DNA of 64,000 nt from Hofstenia miamia (taxonomy: Eukaryota > Xenacoelomorpha > Acoela). A program made the position numbers and the translations under genes. Positions 1 to 11,001 of this stretch are shown one piece after another (within the stretch, counting starts at the first letter, position 1; the number at the start of each line of letters is the position of its first letter). The stretch is taken from contig SCFE01000117.1 in the NCBI GenBank assembly GCA_004352715.1, positions 76,272-140,271 of the forward strand. Reading direction: 5' to 3'. The notes beneath the pieces are model-generated. The model was not told where the DNA came from. It saw only the letters and a list, made by a program, of their open reading frames with translations, and made no database searches.

Positions 1-149
1 TTTTTTTATTTATAGAAATTATAAATTTTGTTATCGAATTGTTTAAAACCTAATTATATATATATATATATATATATTCATTATTATAGTGTTATATCAT
101 ATGAAATACGAATCATTGTAACTATTGAGATAAATTTATGATTTTCTGT

Positions 150-231
150 GCAGTCATGGCCGAGTGGTTAAGGCGTTAGACTTGAAATCTAATCCCCTCT
201 GGGGTCGCAGGTTCGAATCCTGCTGACTGCG
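150..231 (+). tRNA. tRNA-Ser (anticodon TGA)
   Basis: An 82-nt class II tRNA. The acceptor arm pairs GCAGTCA with TGACTGC (seven pairs), with G231 as discriminator. The D-arm/A-box TGGCCGAGTGG, anticodon loop CTTGAAA (anticodon TGA), long serine-type variable arm (CCCCTCTGGGG) and T-arm/B-box GGTTCGAATCC are all intact. No intron is visible. It decodes UCA serine codons. Pol III would use the internal A and B boxes and stop in the T-run that follows. It lies in a duplicated flank and looks functional. Confidence 0.96.
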
Positions 232-233
232 AA

Positions 234-243
234 TTTTTTTTTT
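234..243 (+). terminator. Pol III terminator of tRNA-Ser
   Basis: A run of ten T residues begins three bases after the mature tRNA 3' end, the standard RNA polymerase III stop signal. Confidence 0.85.
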
Positions 244-296
244 ATAGAAATTATAAATTTTGTTATCGAATTGTTTAAAACCTAATTTCAGGCTTC

Positions 297-298
<2 letters not shown>

Positions 299-333
<35 letters not shown>

Positions 334-362
334 ATATATATACATATATATATATATATATA
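299..362. repeat. (TA)n microsatellite
   Basis: Interrupted TA repeat just downstream of the second flank copy; a shorter TA tract at 55-77 follows the first copy at the same relative place, so the microsatellite belongs to the duplicated unit. The isoleucine/tyrosine-rich ORFs here are translations of TA repeats. Confidence 0.9.
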
Positions 363-1039
363 AATTATTTGTTAAAGTAATTAGTACTGTATTTTTTAAA
401 TATAGTAGTATATCAAACACCAATTTGCTTTCAGAAGAAATTCCTGAACAGATTGCACCATGATATGAATTTTTAATAAGTTTGCAGCCAAAAAATTAAT
501 GGTAAACCTGCTACTTTAGTTAGTTCCTTAGATTTCAACAAATCACTAAGCAGACACCAGCATTATAGAATTACGGTGGTCTTAAAACACCGAGGATGAA
601 TGCCTATATATTATTATGTATTTTTCAAAAACCGCAGTCATCTGTAATTTGGAACAATAATTAATCTTCCATTTCTTACTCAAACTGTGGACTATTTCAA
701 GGGGCGATTCCTGAATCTCTTGTATTTATCATATTTTTTGATGCTCTTCAATTCAGTCATGAAAAAAGAGCGCTTGTGAAAACCAGAGGTGATATTCCAT
801 ACTTTATACAAATTGTTTTTTCTACGGACGTAGTTAACTACTCATTCAGAATAAATTTGTTATGCTGCATAAAACACTACTTATCTTTAAATTTTCCATG
901 CCATTTCTACGGCTATTTTGGAAAGTAACTTATTGTGTATTTTGTAAATATATTAAAATTCATTTAGTATTGGTTTAATGATGATTCTTTGAAGAATAAA
1001 TTTAAGTTTTACAGCATCATAGGGCACAATACACATTGA
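363..1039. other. No recognisable feature
   Basis: AT-rich sequence without a convincing ORF, repeat or RNA gene, running into the assembly gap. Confidence 0.5.
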
Positions 1040-2039
1040 NNNNNNNNNNNNNNNNNNNNNNNNNNNNNNNNNNNNNNNNNNNNNNNNNNNNNNNNNNNNN
1101 NNNNNNNNNNNNNNNNNNNNNNNNNNNNNNNNNNNNNNNNNNNNNNNNNNNNNNNNNNNNNNNNNNNNNNNNNNNNNNNNNNNNNNNNNNNNNNNNNNNN
1201 NNNNNNNNNNNNNNNNNNNNNNNNNNNNNNNNNNNNNNNNNNNNNNNNNNNNNNNNNNNNNNNNNNNNNNNNNNNNNNNNNNNNNNNNNNNNNNNNNNNN
1301 NNNNNNNNNNNNNNNNNNNNNNNNNNNNNNNNNNNNNNNNNNNNNNNNNNNNNNNNNNNNNNNNNNNNNNNNNNNNNNNNNNNNNNNNNNNNNNNNNNNN
1401 NNNNNNNNNNNNNNNNNNNNNNNNNNNNNNNNNNNNNNNNNNNNNNNNNNNNNNNNNNNNNNNNNNNNNNNNNNNNNNNNNNNNNNNNNNNNNNNNNNNN
1501 NNNNNNNNNNNNNNNNNNNNNNNNNNNNNNNNNNNNNNNNNNNNNNNNNNNNNNNNNNNNNNNNNNNNNNNNNNNNNNNNNNNNNNNNNNNNNNNNNNNN
1601 NNNNNNNNNNNNNNNNNNNNNNNNNNNNNNNNNNNNNNNNNNNNNNNNNNNNNNNNNNNNNNNNNNNNNNNNNNNNNNNNNNNNNNNNNNNNNNNNNNNN
1701 NNNNNNNNNNNNNNNNNNNNNNNNNNNNNNNNNNNNNNNNNNNNNNNNNNNNNNNNNNNNNNNNNNNNNNNNNNNNNNNNNNNNNNNNNNNNNNNNNNNN
1801 NNNNNNNNNNNNNNNNNNNNNNNNNNNNNNNNNNNNNNNNNNNNNNNNNNNNNNNNNNNNNNNNNNNNNNNNNNNNNNNNNNNNNNNNNNNNNNNNNNNN
1901 NNNNNNNNNNNNNNNNNNNNNNNNNNNNNNNNNNNNNNNNNNNNNNNNNNNNNNNNNNNNNNNNNNNNNNNNNNNNNNNNNNNNNNNNNNNNNNNNNNNN
2001 NNNNNNNNNNNNNNNNNNNNNNNNNNNNNNNNNNNNNNN
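1040..2039. other. Assembly gap, exactly 1000 N
   Basis: One thousand N bases, a round scaffold-gap size rather than a measured length. It may hide upstream exons of the duplicated membrane-protein segment that follows. ORFs running through it are artefacts. Confidence 0.99.
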
Positions 2040-2721
2040 GCCATGATTATATGTCTGGTTCACATATGGGGAAATGGTTTGCTTGGGTTTGGTTTTGGTT
2101 TTGGAATTCTTTCCTCTTAAGAATTTGCAAATTCCTCTCCTAAAATATTTTACATTTTGCAAAAAGCATTTCTTATATTTTTAAATAAAGGGAATTTATA
2201 GCTAAGAAATTTCCTCATCAGCGTAGAAATCATATCAACTACCCTGAAACAACCTGTGGTCTGGTGATGGAATAGAAATTCGAAAAATTGCATATCAGAG
2301 AAATTTATTTTCTGCTTTGTGAACACTTAAAATCCTTTAGCTGCGTGAAGTTTTGTGAATGCAATTGTTGCATGTCAAACAATGAGAGATTTGCCAAAGA
2401 AAGCAACGTCAATTAAAATAATTTTCACATGTACTCAATTTTAAAATTTCCTGTTTTTGAACATGTGTCCGCAATAGCCGATCAACTACTATTAGTTGAA
2501 GTTAAAATTAAATTTTTCTTCTTGGGCAATGCAAAATGTTAAAAATAATATATATTTCTTAATATTTCTCTTATATTCTTTACAAAACCACATGGACCTA
2601 TTCTTATATATTAGTAGCTTTCATTTAAAATTAATCTGTGATTTTTATTATTAAGCTGATGATGTAAAATTTTATTACATGTATCCTAGATACAATATTT
2701 AGGTTTTTTCTTGTTTTAAAG

Positions 2722-2978
2722 ATGAATTTATGTACATGCTAGCTGTAGGGGCAGCAGGCTGGCATAGTTTCCTAGCATTGCTTGGCACAATATCGGCTAG
2801 AGGATATTTCCAGCATCGTTTCATTTTCGATCGCTATGGATGGGCACACCAATTTGCATGGATCCCTGATGTCCTCACACTCTTTCCTCTTGCAATTACA
2901 ACTTTCAAATTTGCCTTAAATATTTATAGAGAGGAAATAGAGCAACAACAAAATCCTGGAAGAAAATTACGCTCCTAG
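2722..2978 (+). CDS. C-terminal exon of an unrecognised membrane protein, copy 1
   Basis: A pyrimidine-rich stretch ending in AAAG at 2718-2721 is a plausible splice acceptor. The open frame then runs to TAG at 2976-2978. The peptide has a hydrophobic segment (FLALLGTIS), a charged/aromatic middle (YFQHRFIFDRYGWAH), a second hydrophobic segment (VLTLFPLAITTFKF) and a polar tail rich in Glu and Gln, which suggests the end of a multi-pass membrane protein. Copy 2 keeps GYF, FIFDRYGWAH, AWI-DVLTL-PLAIT and FK, with changes mostly conservative, so the frame has been under protein-level constraint. I do not recognise the family. Upstream exons were not found and may be in the gap. Confidence 0.6.
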
Positions 2979-3511
2979 CGAACTTCCTCATTTCTTTCGG
3001 ATTCCCCTTCAAAGTTTGAAAACTCCTAGAGAAACATATTTTCCATTTTGTAAAAAGCATAATTCTTATGTATTTAAATAATCATTGTGATAAATATATC
3101 AACTAACATGCAATAACCTGCGGTCTGATGATCGATTAAAAAGTCAAAAAACCGCATATTAGAGAAACATATTTTCCATTTTGTAAATATTGAATATCCT
3201 GCTTTCATTTTTGTAATTACAATTTTGCTTGTTGAATAATGAGACTCGTCACTGAAAGCTATGTCATTTAAAATAAGTTTCATCTGTTCTCAAGCAGCTA
3301 TATTTTAAAGTTTCTTCTTATTGAACATGCGTTCACAATAGTCAATCAAGTGCAAGGAGTAGAAATTAAAGTTAATTTTTTCTTTGAGTACAAAACAAAG
3401 TATAAAAATAATATATTTCTCAATTTTTCACTTTTATTCTTTAAAAAGCCACATGGACCTATTCGTTTATATTAGTTGCTTCAAGTTAAATTTGCTGTGT
3501 AAATGTTATTA

Positions 3512-3752
3512 TTCGGCGAATGATGTAGAATTGTATGAAACCTTGATACGATATTTAGATAGTCATACTATCTTGGCATTCCTTGCCACAATATTAACTA
3601 GAGGATATTTCCTGCAGCACTTCATTTTCGATAGATATGGATGGGCACACTATCTTGCATGGATCACTGATGTCCTCACACTAGTTCCACTTGCAATTAC
3701 AATTTTCAAATTGGACATAATTATTCATAGAGATTCAGAAAAGGAAAAATAG
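3512..3752 (+). CDS. C-terminal exon of an unrecognised membrane protein, copy 2
   Basis: Paralogous to the exon at 2722-2978. It shares the GYF, FIFDRYGWAH and DVLTL-PLAIT motifs and ends at TAG 3750-3752. The open frame extends upstream (to 3384) without the intron-like stretch that precedes copy 1, so the splice site is unclear; conserved coding-like sequence begins near 3512 (ANDVELYETLIRYLD). The tail differs from copy 1 (HRDSEKEK) and stops earlier, although the downstream sequence is still similar. It could be an alternative terminal exon, the end of a second gene, or a decaying copy. Confidence 0.5.
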
Positions 3753-3805
3753 CTACAACAAAATCCTGGAAGAAAATTACGCTCTTAGCGAACTTCTCCT
3801 TCTGA

Positions 3806-4510
3806 GAATTCATTCCAGTAAATGCATGACTTTGTGGTATTAGTAAGAAAATTTTTAAATAAAAATTACCCAAAGTACTTTACAATTATTTGAAATTTGC
3901 AGAAATTCATGCAACATATGAATGGGGATGCATGTATCTAACTGGTACCTATGGATATGTCCAATAATGAGATAATGGACAAATTTAAAAAATAATCCTC
4001 TACTGAATTTGCAATAGATTTAATGCTACAAATTTAAATGAATTTTGCCCTCGCAGGGAACTGAAATCATATTCTACCACACTCTCACAGCTTTAAAAAA
4101 ATCTTTGTCCTAATATCTATAATAAATATAAATTAGACCATCTTGCTCAATCCATTGTAATGTCTGTGCATGTTGGCAAATCCTTACAGTTATATATATA
4201 TATGGCAGCATTGTTAGGAACAGCTAGAGTCCTGAGGAAAGCTCTCAGACTCCCTGGGAACTGGTGAGTTCCTCGAGCTGAGAGGGATTCTAGCATGAAG
4301 CTGTGAGAACCAAATATAATAATAATAATAATATTAATAAAAATAATATTATTATTAGGCCTGGTGGTCAAGGTGTAGAACTCTAAACTGGATAGATGGT
4401 CAGCATGGGAGATACAAATTGAGAACATATAGAAATTGAAGCACAGAAATCTCCCTGAATATATCAATTTTCTAAAGGGAAAAACAACAAATTTTTATTT
4501 TCCACAGTTA
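3806..4510. other. No gene recognised; AT-repeat palindrome
   Basis: Contains a short TA tract (about 4191-4202) and an AAT/ATT array around 4316-4358 that is self-complementary. No supported coding sequence; the minus-strand ORF across it is largely translated repeat. Confidence 0.5.
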
Positions 4511-4866
4511 AAAATGTAAAACTCAAAAGTCATACAAAAATTTCTAAATATAATTCCATTGTCTATCTGAATCTGTTTTTTAAATTTTTCTATGTGCTTT
4601 CAATTTTTTTCTCCAAAGCATTTTATATTAGCTTTTTAAAAGAATCATCTGACGGTATATACTTTTTCAAAATTGATGTTTGCTGAAAGCAAAAAGTAAA
4701 ACTCAAAAAGTCATAATAATTTTTTAAAGATCTTTTCATTATCTACCATTATCTGCCTTCAAAATTCTTCTAATTGGTTTCAATTTTTTTATAAAGCATT
4801 TTATATTAACTATTGAAAACACACTAATTAGATAGTACTTTTTTTAAAAATTGATGTTGGTCACAT
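4511..4866. repeat. Tandem duplication, period about 180 bp
   Basis: Two diverged units begin at about 4511 and 4692 with GTAAAACTCAAAA(A)GTCATA and both contain AAAGCATTTTATATTA and an AAAATTGATGTT end. No coding content. Confidence 0.8.
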
Positions 4867-5028
4867 CATAAATGCCATTATTGAAATTATATAGTGAAAA
4901 TATTAAGAGTAGATTCCTTCCGCATATTTTGAAGTGTTAAATATGCTAGCGTTATTCAATTGTATACATGAACACTTGAAATGCAGTATGCTAGAATAGG
5001 CCAAAAGCATAGTGTAGACTGTTCTGTA

Positions 5029-5114
5029 GGTTCAAGCGTCAAATATTTAGCGAATTGAAAGTCTTTAACCTGGTTCAAGCGTCAAATATTTAGCGAATTG
5101 AAAGTCTTTAACCT
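5029..5114. repeat. Perfect 43-bp tandem duplication
   Basis: The unit beginning GGTTCAAGCGTCAAATATTT occurs twice in a row (5029-5071 and 5072-5114) with no mismatch on reading. Perfect identity implies a very recent duplication or an assembly or polymorphism artefact. Confidence 0.95.
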
Positions 5115-6411
5115 CCAATATGAACCACATATCCTTCAAACATCTTTAATAATTCGTGTTGATGAAATTCTCACATTTTTCAAGAGAGTACGTAATTTAT
5201 TCCTCTTATTCAGGTTTTGATATTAATCCACCCTCAACCATTTTTGAACTTATGACAATAGTTAATTTCATACTATCGTATATTCTATAATGCAGATGTG
5301 AGAAAAATATTTTGTTCGTTTACTTAATGCATTTATAAAAATCAAGTGAAAATATTATTACATTGACAAATGATTGAAAGCAAATAGAATATGGAATTAT
5401 TCCAAGCTCTAGGCAAGCAACATAAAAATCTGCCTGCTAGTGAAAGCCTATACCCACGTGAGGGTAGCTTGGGTACTAGACCATTCAACAATGGTCACCA
5501 GGCCCGGACAGTGCATGCTTCCAACTCACATTCAACACCATAAAATTTATACTTAAGGCAAACCAAAAATATCGCTTTTTATATTTTTAGGATACTTTGG
5601 CTATTAAGGGTTGAAATGGGTAATGAGTTTTGTCATTGAAGTTACATTCACAAGGAATATTTTGAACAGAAATGTTTGAAGTAGTATATTTCTGTAACAA
5701 TGCTTTGAAGTTTCAGTGATATTATATGTTGATTGAATTGTGGCTAGTGTTTCCAAAACCTGATTGAGAACAAAAATGATTTACCAAAATACTGATTGTT
5801 GCCAATACAAAATAGTAGTCAAAATAATTTTTAGCATTTTGTGTCCTTTACATAACTAAATTCTGCCGTTAAATTTACTAATTCATATTCACTCAAACTT
5901 TCATAGAATTATTTTCAATTTTTATGGGTTAAACGTATTTTTCATTGAATCTATTTTATTTTCATTTTTATATCAATTTTTGTATCATTCGTTGCTTAAA
6001 AAGTACAACACTGGAAGATTTAACTATTTTGTTTTCAAAATATGTATATTTTTGTTATAGTTATTTTTCAAATGTTTTACATAAGCATGAAACCAGAAGC
6101 AAAACATTATTCATTGGCAAATATGTACACATAGACATTTTATTTCTTATCAGAATCAGAACAGTACAAAAATATTTTGGAAATGCCACCCCACTTCCGA
6201 CGCTACTGTTAATACATTTGCATTCTATTCATTTAGTTACCAGTATTAGGAATTTGACTGCTTTTCTTTGATAATGTTTAATATATATTAATTAAAAATT
6301 AAGACCCAAATATAAATGTACAAGAAGTTTTCAATACTTGAACAATTATTGAATATCCAGTATTTTACTTAATAAAAATTCTGTAGACTGTTATGATCTT
6401 TGCAATTGTTT
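5115..6411. other. No recognisable gene
   Basis: AT-rich. A 108-codon ORF at 5945-6271 has no domain, composition or splice support. A short GC-richer patch at 5440-5520 contains hairpin-like pairs (ACCATTCAACAATGGT) and may be a transposon end. Confidence 0.45.
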
Positions 6412-6497
6412 GAGATGAACTTTGTTTGTTCAGAAATTATTATTCTAACTTATGAGATGAACTTTATTTGTTTAGAAATTATTACTCCCACTTATGT
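6412..6497. repeat. Tandem duplication, period about 41 bp
   Basis: Two imperfect units start with GAGATGAACTTTGTTTGTT and GAGATGAACTTTATTTGTT, each followed by CAGAAATTATT or TAGAAATTATT. Non-coding. Confidence 0.8.
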
Positions 6498-7169
6498 AGT
6501 CAAACTACACAAATTAATTATAGGTATTTACAGGAATGCAAAATATTTTGTTCCAAATTATAAAAATAACATTCAACAATTATATATTTTCGACATTTTG
6601 AAATACATTTATTTCTAATATCAAAATATTTGCATGACATATGTAACAATATAATTCGATTTTGGGGTGAAACATTACATATGTTTTGGAAAATAATGAA
6701 ATAAATTACTGGAATTATTGATAAGCACTGGTTAAGCAATAGCTGGACACATATTTCTGTATGAGTGATTGTGATTGGCATTCAATAAAAGAACCTGTAC
6801 TTCGACCCGGGACAACCCAAATATTGATTCACTAACCCGATCTAATCTTATTCGATGAAAAACAGAATACTTAACATAAAAATGTACATGAATTGGAAAC
6901 AAATAAATAGAAAATATTGCGTTTATCCATATTAGGATCACCGAAAATTACCTGAGAGTAGCTCATTTGACCCAACCTAAACCAAGCCTACCCAATATCT
7001 GACGTCAGATCGGATAAAGTTGGGTACCTGACAACTATTTGTATCATCTATTTCATAGCTAGACCAACCTTTACATTATAGACAAGTCCTGTAAAAATTA
7101 ACACACTTTATATCAGAATGCAATAAAAAAATCCTAGAGCAGAAGAAGTATCAACTTAATAACTTTGTG

Positions 7170-7530
7170 TTTTTATAATTTCGCTATGTTTTGGATTTCT
7201 GACTTTGGTTTAGGATATTGGTCTCTATAAAATGTCTTAGATTCAAAATTTAGCTTTTAGTTGAGAAAACGCGAATTTATTGGATTTGTTTAGGGCTTAG
7301 GTCCATAAATATAGGTTTTTAGGTCTTTCTGCTTTTTGATTTAGGCTCTTGGCCTATATAAATACGAATTTAGATTTAAGTTAGGAATTTAGGTTTTAGG
7401 TTTAGGAAACATGGATTTCAGACTTTGGTTTACAGCTTAGGTCTATAAAAATTGGAATATAGGATTTCTGACTTTGGTTTAGAATTTTGGTCTATAAAAA
7501 TAAGAATTTAGGTTAAGATTGTGGATAAAA
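7170..7530. repeat. Degenerate minisatellite (TTTAGG/GGTTTAGG type)
   Basis: Irregular repetition of a unit of roughly 60-100 bases built from GATTTCTGACTTTGGTTTAG and GGTCTATAAAAAT, at about 7190, 7390 and 7470, with many TTTAGG words between. It has no coding potential. It resembles a decayed interstitial array, but spacing is too irregular to call telomeric. Confidence 0.7.
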
Positions 7531-8538
7531 TTAGATGGAGAGTAGATTCTGAAAAGTGAAGAATAATCCATGTTCTATGAAAACAATGTTAGTAATTGAC
7601 AGAAAGCAGAAAAGTTCCTTTTTTAATTATTTATACAGCTGATTCAAATTGTGGCGTTTTTGTAGAAGCATGGACCTTTTCAAAATTATATATCAATCCG
7701 TTTCCAAAATAATTTTTTCACTAATGTAAAAAAGTCACTTTACGAAATTATTTATATTATTTACATCAATAATTTTAAACTTAATCGATTTGCAATTTTG
7801 TTTGTAATGTACCAAATTGAACTGCAAATAAACTTTAACATCTTATATATAATAAAATTGAACATTGAACTATATTTTTATTATCCGAAGTGATGGCTTC
7901 TAAGTTTGTGCAGCACTGCATAAATTGTATGCACCTCACTAATATATACTTTAATTAGTTATAAAGTATTTATAATTTTCTAGAAAACAGTTTTATTTTT
8001 TCAATTTAAAGGGTGTGTGCTTCTGCAAAAACGCAGAAACGGTTTATGTTTGGGTAATGGATATTTCCAAAGGTTTTTTGCATAGTAATTTCAAAACTTG
8101 CAGTCTTTGAGAACTTGTAAAACGATTTAATAATATATTTTAATCAATTTGATTAGATATTGAAATATAAAACATATTCTTTAAAGTGATCAAAATAACA
8201 AGAATTGCCAAACATGCATTCCTCAGTTCCGTATTATAGTTGTAATAATATATTAATTACAAAAATGACTGAATAACTATTTAGTAAAGAGTTTAGGTGG
8301 TCACCAAGTGCCACTTCAAACCTTTTTATATTTCCTAATTCTTAGCCCTCTTCCTAAGTTTTGTTTACATGCAAACGGCTATAAAGAATGAAAACAAGTC
8401 AATATCCAGTGTTTTAAGTCATCGTTCATTTATGCAGCATGTCTATATCTAACAAATGGAGCATACCCACAGTCGCTTTAAAAACTTAGTCTTATTTCTT
8501 TTTTCATGCAGCATCGCCGTGTGTACAGGAATTTAAAC

Positions 8539-8540
<2 letters not shown>
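7531..8540. other. No recognisable feature
   Basis: AT-rich sequence with no supported ORF or clear repeat. Confidence 0.4.
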
Positions 8541-8613
<73 letters not shown>

Positions 8614-9300
8614 GAATGTGCTCATTAAATTTTGAGATTGGTTGAAATATCAAAGTTGTAGGCAAAAACCCAATTTTTTGCTGGAGCCTGTAAATACTAT
8701 CCTTCATTTACAGTATAAATCGATCATTTAAGGATTTTCTAAAAGTTGGCCAATTTTAAGAAAATGTGAGTTGTCCTTAATTTTAGTAAACCATTTTCGA
8801 AGAGCATCCTATATGTTTAAAAAATAAATAAGGATGCTACATAACCAGGGGTGTGCAGGATTTTTGACGGGAAAATGTTAGTTGTGATCAACATTGGAGA
8901 CTAAAACCGATTCGAAATTTTTAAAATATACACAAAAATGGATACTAAGATGCATCTTACAGGCTTAGTTTTAGTATTTTTTTGAAAATTTCTAAAAAAT
9001 TTTTTGATTTAATCAATTGAAATCAATCTTGAAAACCTGACAGTGGACATGACACTATGTACTCCCTTGCATGCGTCACACTATATTACCCTCTAAAAGT
9101 TTATCGAAATCTAAAACCTGTATATATATATATATATATATATATTGTGTTTATTAGATTTTGAGATTGTTAAAATATCAAAGTTGCGGAAAAAACCCAA
9201 ATTTTTGGTAGAGCCTATAAAAACTATGCTTCATTTACAATATAAGTCGGATGACCCATTTTAAGCAAATAAGCGTTGTCTTCAATTTCGATAAAACAAA
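8541..9300. repeat. Dispersed repeat pair, each copy preceded by (TA)n
   Basis: A long TA tract (about 8541-8613) and a shorter one (about 9121-9146) are each followed by the same diverged sequence: ATTAAATTTTGAGATTGG and ATTAGATTTTGAGATTG, then AAATATCAAAGTTG, AAAAACCCAA, GGAGCCTGTAAA or AGAGCCTATAAA, and a CTTCATTTACA stretch. The copies (about 8614-8790 and 9147-9300) are direct. A TA tract at a fixed end suggests a family that inserts into, or carries, TA repeats. Confidence 0.75.
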
Positions 9301-10291
9301 TATGTTGGTATAAGTTCAATACCATAAAATATATTACCAAGACCACAATCAGGTTTGAAATTTAATTTTAAATAACCGCATTAAAATTGATGTCATCTTA
9401 GATTTAAATTAAATTATTCTTAGATATTCATCACTGCCTAAGGGAAAAAACAACGTGACACTTAGCATCCAGTTAAGCCACTTTTATTACAAATTCATGA
9501 AAACATTTTTTCTTTTGCTTATCATTTCTTTCAAGCATCAATTTTAGGACAATATTTTGCTTGGAATCAAAATGGCATTTTTTCAATATTTCCATGACTT
9601 GGAGTTTACAACAGCATCCATCACAAACTCATGCTTAAACACTTTTTCTTTTATAGTCAACTTCCAAATGATATTTTAAGAAATTTATTATTTATCCATA
9701 GAACTTTCATTAATATCATTAAATTTAGATGCAAATACATTTTCACAATTACTCCTGGTTGACTGAACAAATTTGATGCTGCTATTCTTCGAAAAATTTG
9801 AAGCATTTTTGAAATTTAAAATAGATGATGCCATATAGATTAGAGCGGCGCAAAAATCAAATGTTTTCAAATTTAGCCTTAATTTGATAAAATTAGGTTG
9901 GAAACAACACTGGAATTTTTTTTGATAATGTTTAATGCGTGGTGCTCTAAAAGTAATTTTTTTAAAAATTTTATAATTGATGCATGACTTGCATTCCATA
10001 TTTCATGAGCTAGCTGCGTTACAGACTTAATTATCATCCTAACAAAACTCCGCTCCACTTCCATTTCTGATCAAAATGTCATGGATACGGAATCAAATAG
10101 AATAAAAAAGCTAACAAATGTTGATCAATTGACATCAACTCATCAAAGTAATCGACATAGACATCTTGTCGGTGTTAATGGGCTATATTGTTTGACAAGA
10201 TTCTCCAGTTTCTTCTATTCCAAATTTTGCTTAAACATTCAAATCTCATATAACTTGCGCTTAATCTTAGCTTAATAAACAAAATATAATT
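9301..10291. other. No gene recognised
   Basis: Two overlapping minus-strand ORFs (9688-9999 and 9879-10064) lack recognisable motifs, and I do not call them genes. Confidence 0.4.
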
Positions 10292-10844
10292 ACCCTCGTT
10301 TACACGAGATGCGGAGCAGCTAAATTCGGCGTAGTAGCCAATACGGCACCATTTGTTGATAAAAATTATTTTTACAAATTTTTTTAATTCGGGTTTATAC
10401 GTGCTCCGGTTTAGTATAAGATATTTATTTCGATGAATTCTAATTTGTTACTTACAAGGTAGAAAGCCAATCGCAATTGAAAAAGCAAACAAAATGATTG
10501 ACAAGTTGTTTATCTATCATTAGGGCCGTTCACACCAGGCGGATGATCCTGTAAAATGCGCATCAAGCCGTATTAGTGATAGATAAACAACTTGTGAATC
10601 AATCAATTGCCATTGGCTTTCTACCTTGTATCATGGACCTCTGAAAACTAGTTAGTTTTACAGAGGTCCATGTTTGTATGTAACCAAATAGAATTGACTA
10701 AACTAAATATATTTTACTAAAGCGGAGCACGTGTAAACTCGGATTAATAAAATCTATAAAAAACAATTTCAATCAACAAATGGTGTTGTATTGGCTACTA
10801 CGCCGAATTATGCTCCTCCTGCATCTCGTGTAAACGGGGGTATT
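10292..10844. mobile_element. Foldback/MITE-like element B with long inverted arms
   Basis: Left end TACCCTCGTTTACACGAGAT at 10292 is matched inverted by ATCTCGTGTAAACGGGGGTA near 10825-10844. Inverted similarity continues inward through GGCGTAGTAGCCAATAC, CACCATTTGTTGAT, GTGCTCCG-TTTAGTA and AAGGTAGAAAGCCAAT, to a loop near 10522-10577. The arms are more than 200 bp each with several indels; the right arm has an extra palindromic piece (GGACCTCTG-AAAACTAGTTAG) near 10634-10672. No coding sequence, so it is nonautonomous. Confidence 0.8.
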
Positions 10845-11001
10845 AATACGGCTTGATGCGGAGGAATGAATTCTGCTATGGAGGAGCAATTAAATCGAGG
10901 TAATGCGGCTACTAAAGCGGAGTTTGTGCAGAGGCACTTAATGCGGCTAGCCCCATCATTCTCTTTTTACTGGATCATCCGCCTTGTATAAACGGCCCTA
11001 T
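10521..11001. mobile_element. MITE family A ends, interlocked with element B
   Basis: AGGGCCGTTCACACCAGGCG at 10522 and its inverted counterpart (GATCATCCGCCTTGTATAAA then CGGCCCTA) at about 10975-11001 look like terminal inverted repeats with TTA/TA at the edges. The loop of element B (about 10521-10577) reads as a short deletion derivative of family A, and 10846-11001 as a longer copy: both share TAATACGGCTTGATGCG at one end and GGATCATCCGCC at the other. So two related copies are likely, one in the loop and one abutting B, rather than a single element. Confidence 0.6.

Larger units (their letters stand above)
8..289. repeat. Direct repeat flanking the tRNA-Ser gene
   Basis: A block of about 47 bases (8-56) recurs almost unchanged at 242-288, either side of the tRNA gene; both copies carry the stretch TTTTGTTATCGAATTG. 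The period is about 232 bases. The second copy follows the T-run of the tRNA gene directly, and the window begins in an equivalent T-run, so the window edge probably lies just downstream of another copy of the same tRNA unit. The upstream copy itself is outside the window, so the tandem array is inferred. Confidence 0.85.
2100..3805 (+). repeat. Tandem duplication of an exon-bearing segment
   Basis: Two diverged units of about 0.8-0.9 kb, roughly 2100-2990 and 2991-3805, share coding and non-coding sequence: the TTTTGCAAAAAGCAT-type stretch near 2155 and 3048, the CACATGGACCTATTC stretch near 2590 and 3450, the coding block, and the AAATCCTGGAAGAAAATTACG tail near 2951 and 3761. Divergence is greater in the non-coding parts. 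This is duplication of part of a gene, or of the last exon of adjacent paralogues, with the rest possibly in the gap upstream. Confidence 0.8.

Noticed and set aside
154-423. 89-codon minus ORF overlapping the tRNA gene
   Set aside because: It is the antisense translation of the tRNA and a TA microsatellite.
953-2162. Long ORFs across 1040-2039
   Set aside because: They consist of N bases read as open codons. The same holds for ORFs across 38627-39626.
4360-4440. tRNA-like GGCCTGGTGGTCAAGGTGTAG stretch
   Set aside because: No T-arm or acceptor complement; not enough for a SINE head without other copies.
5945-6271. 108-codon plus ORF
   Set aside because: Composition follows the AT-rich background; no domain, signal or splice context.
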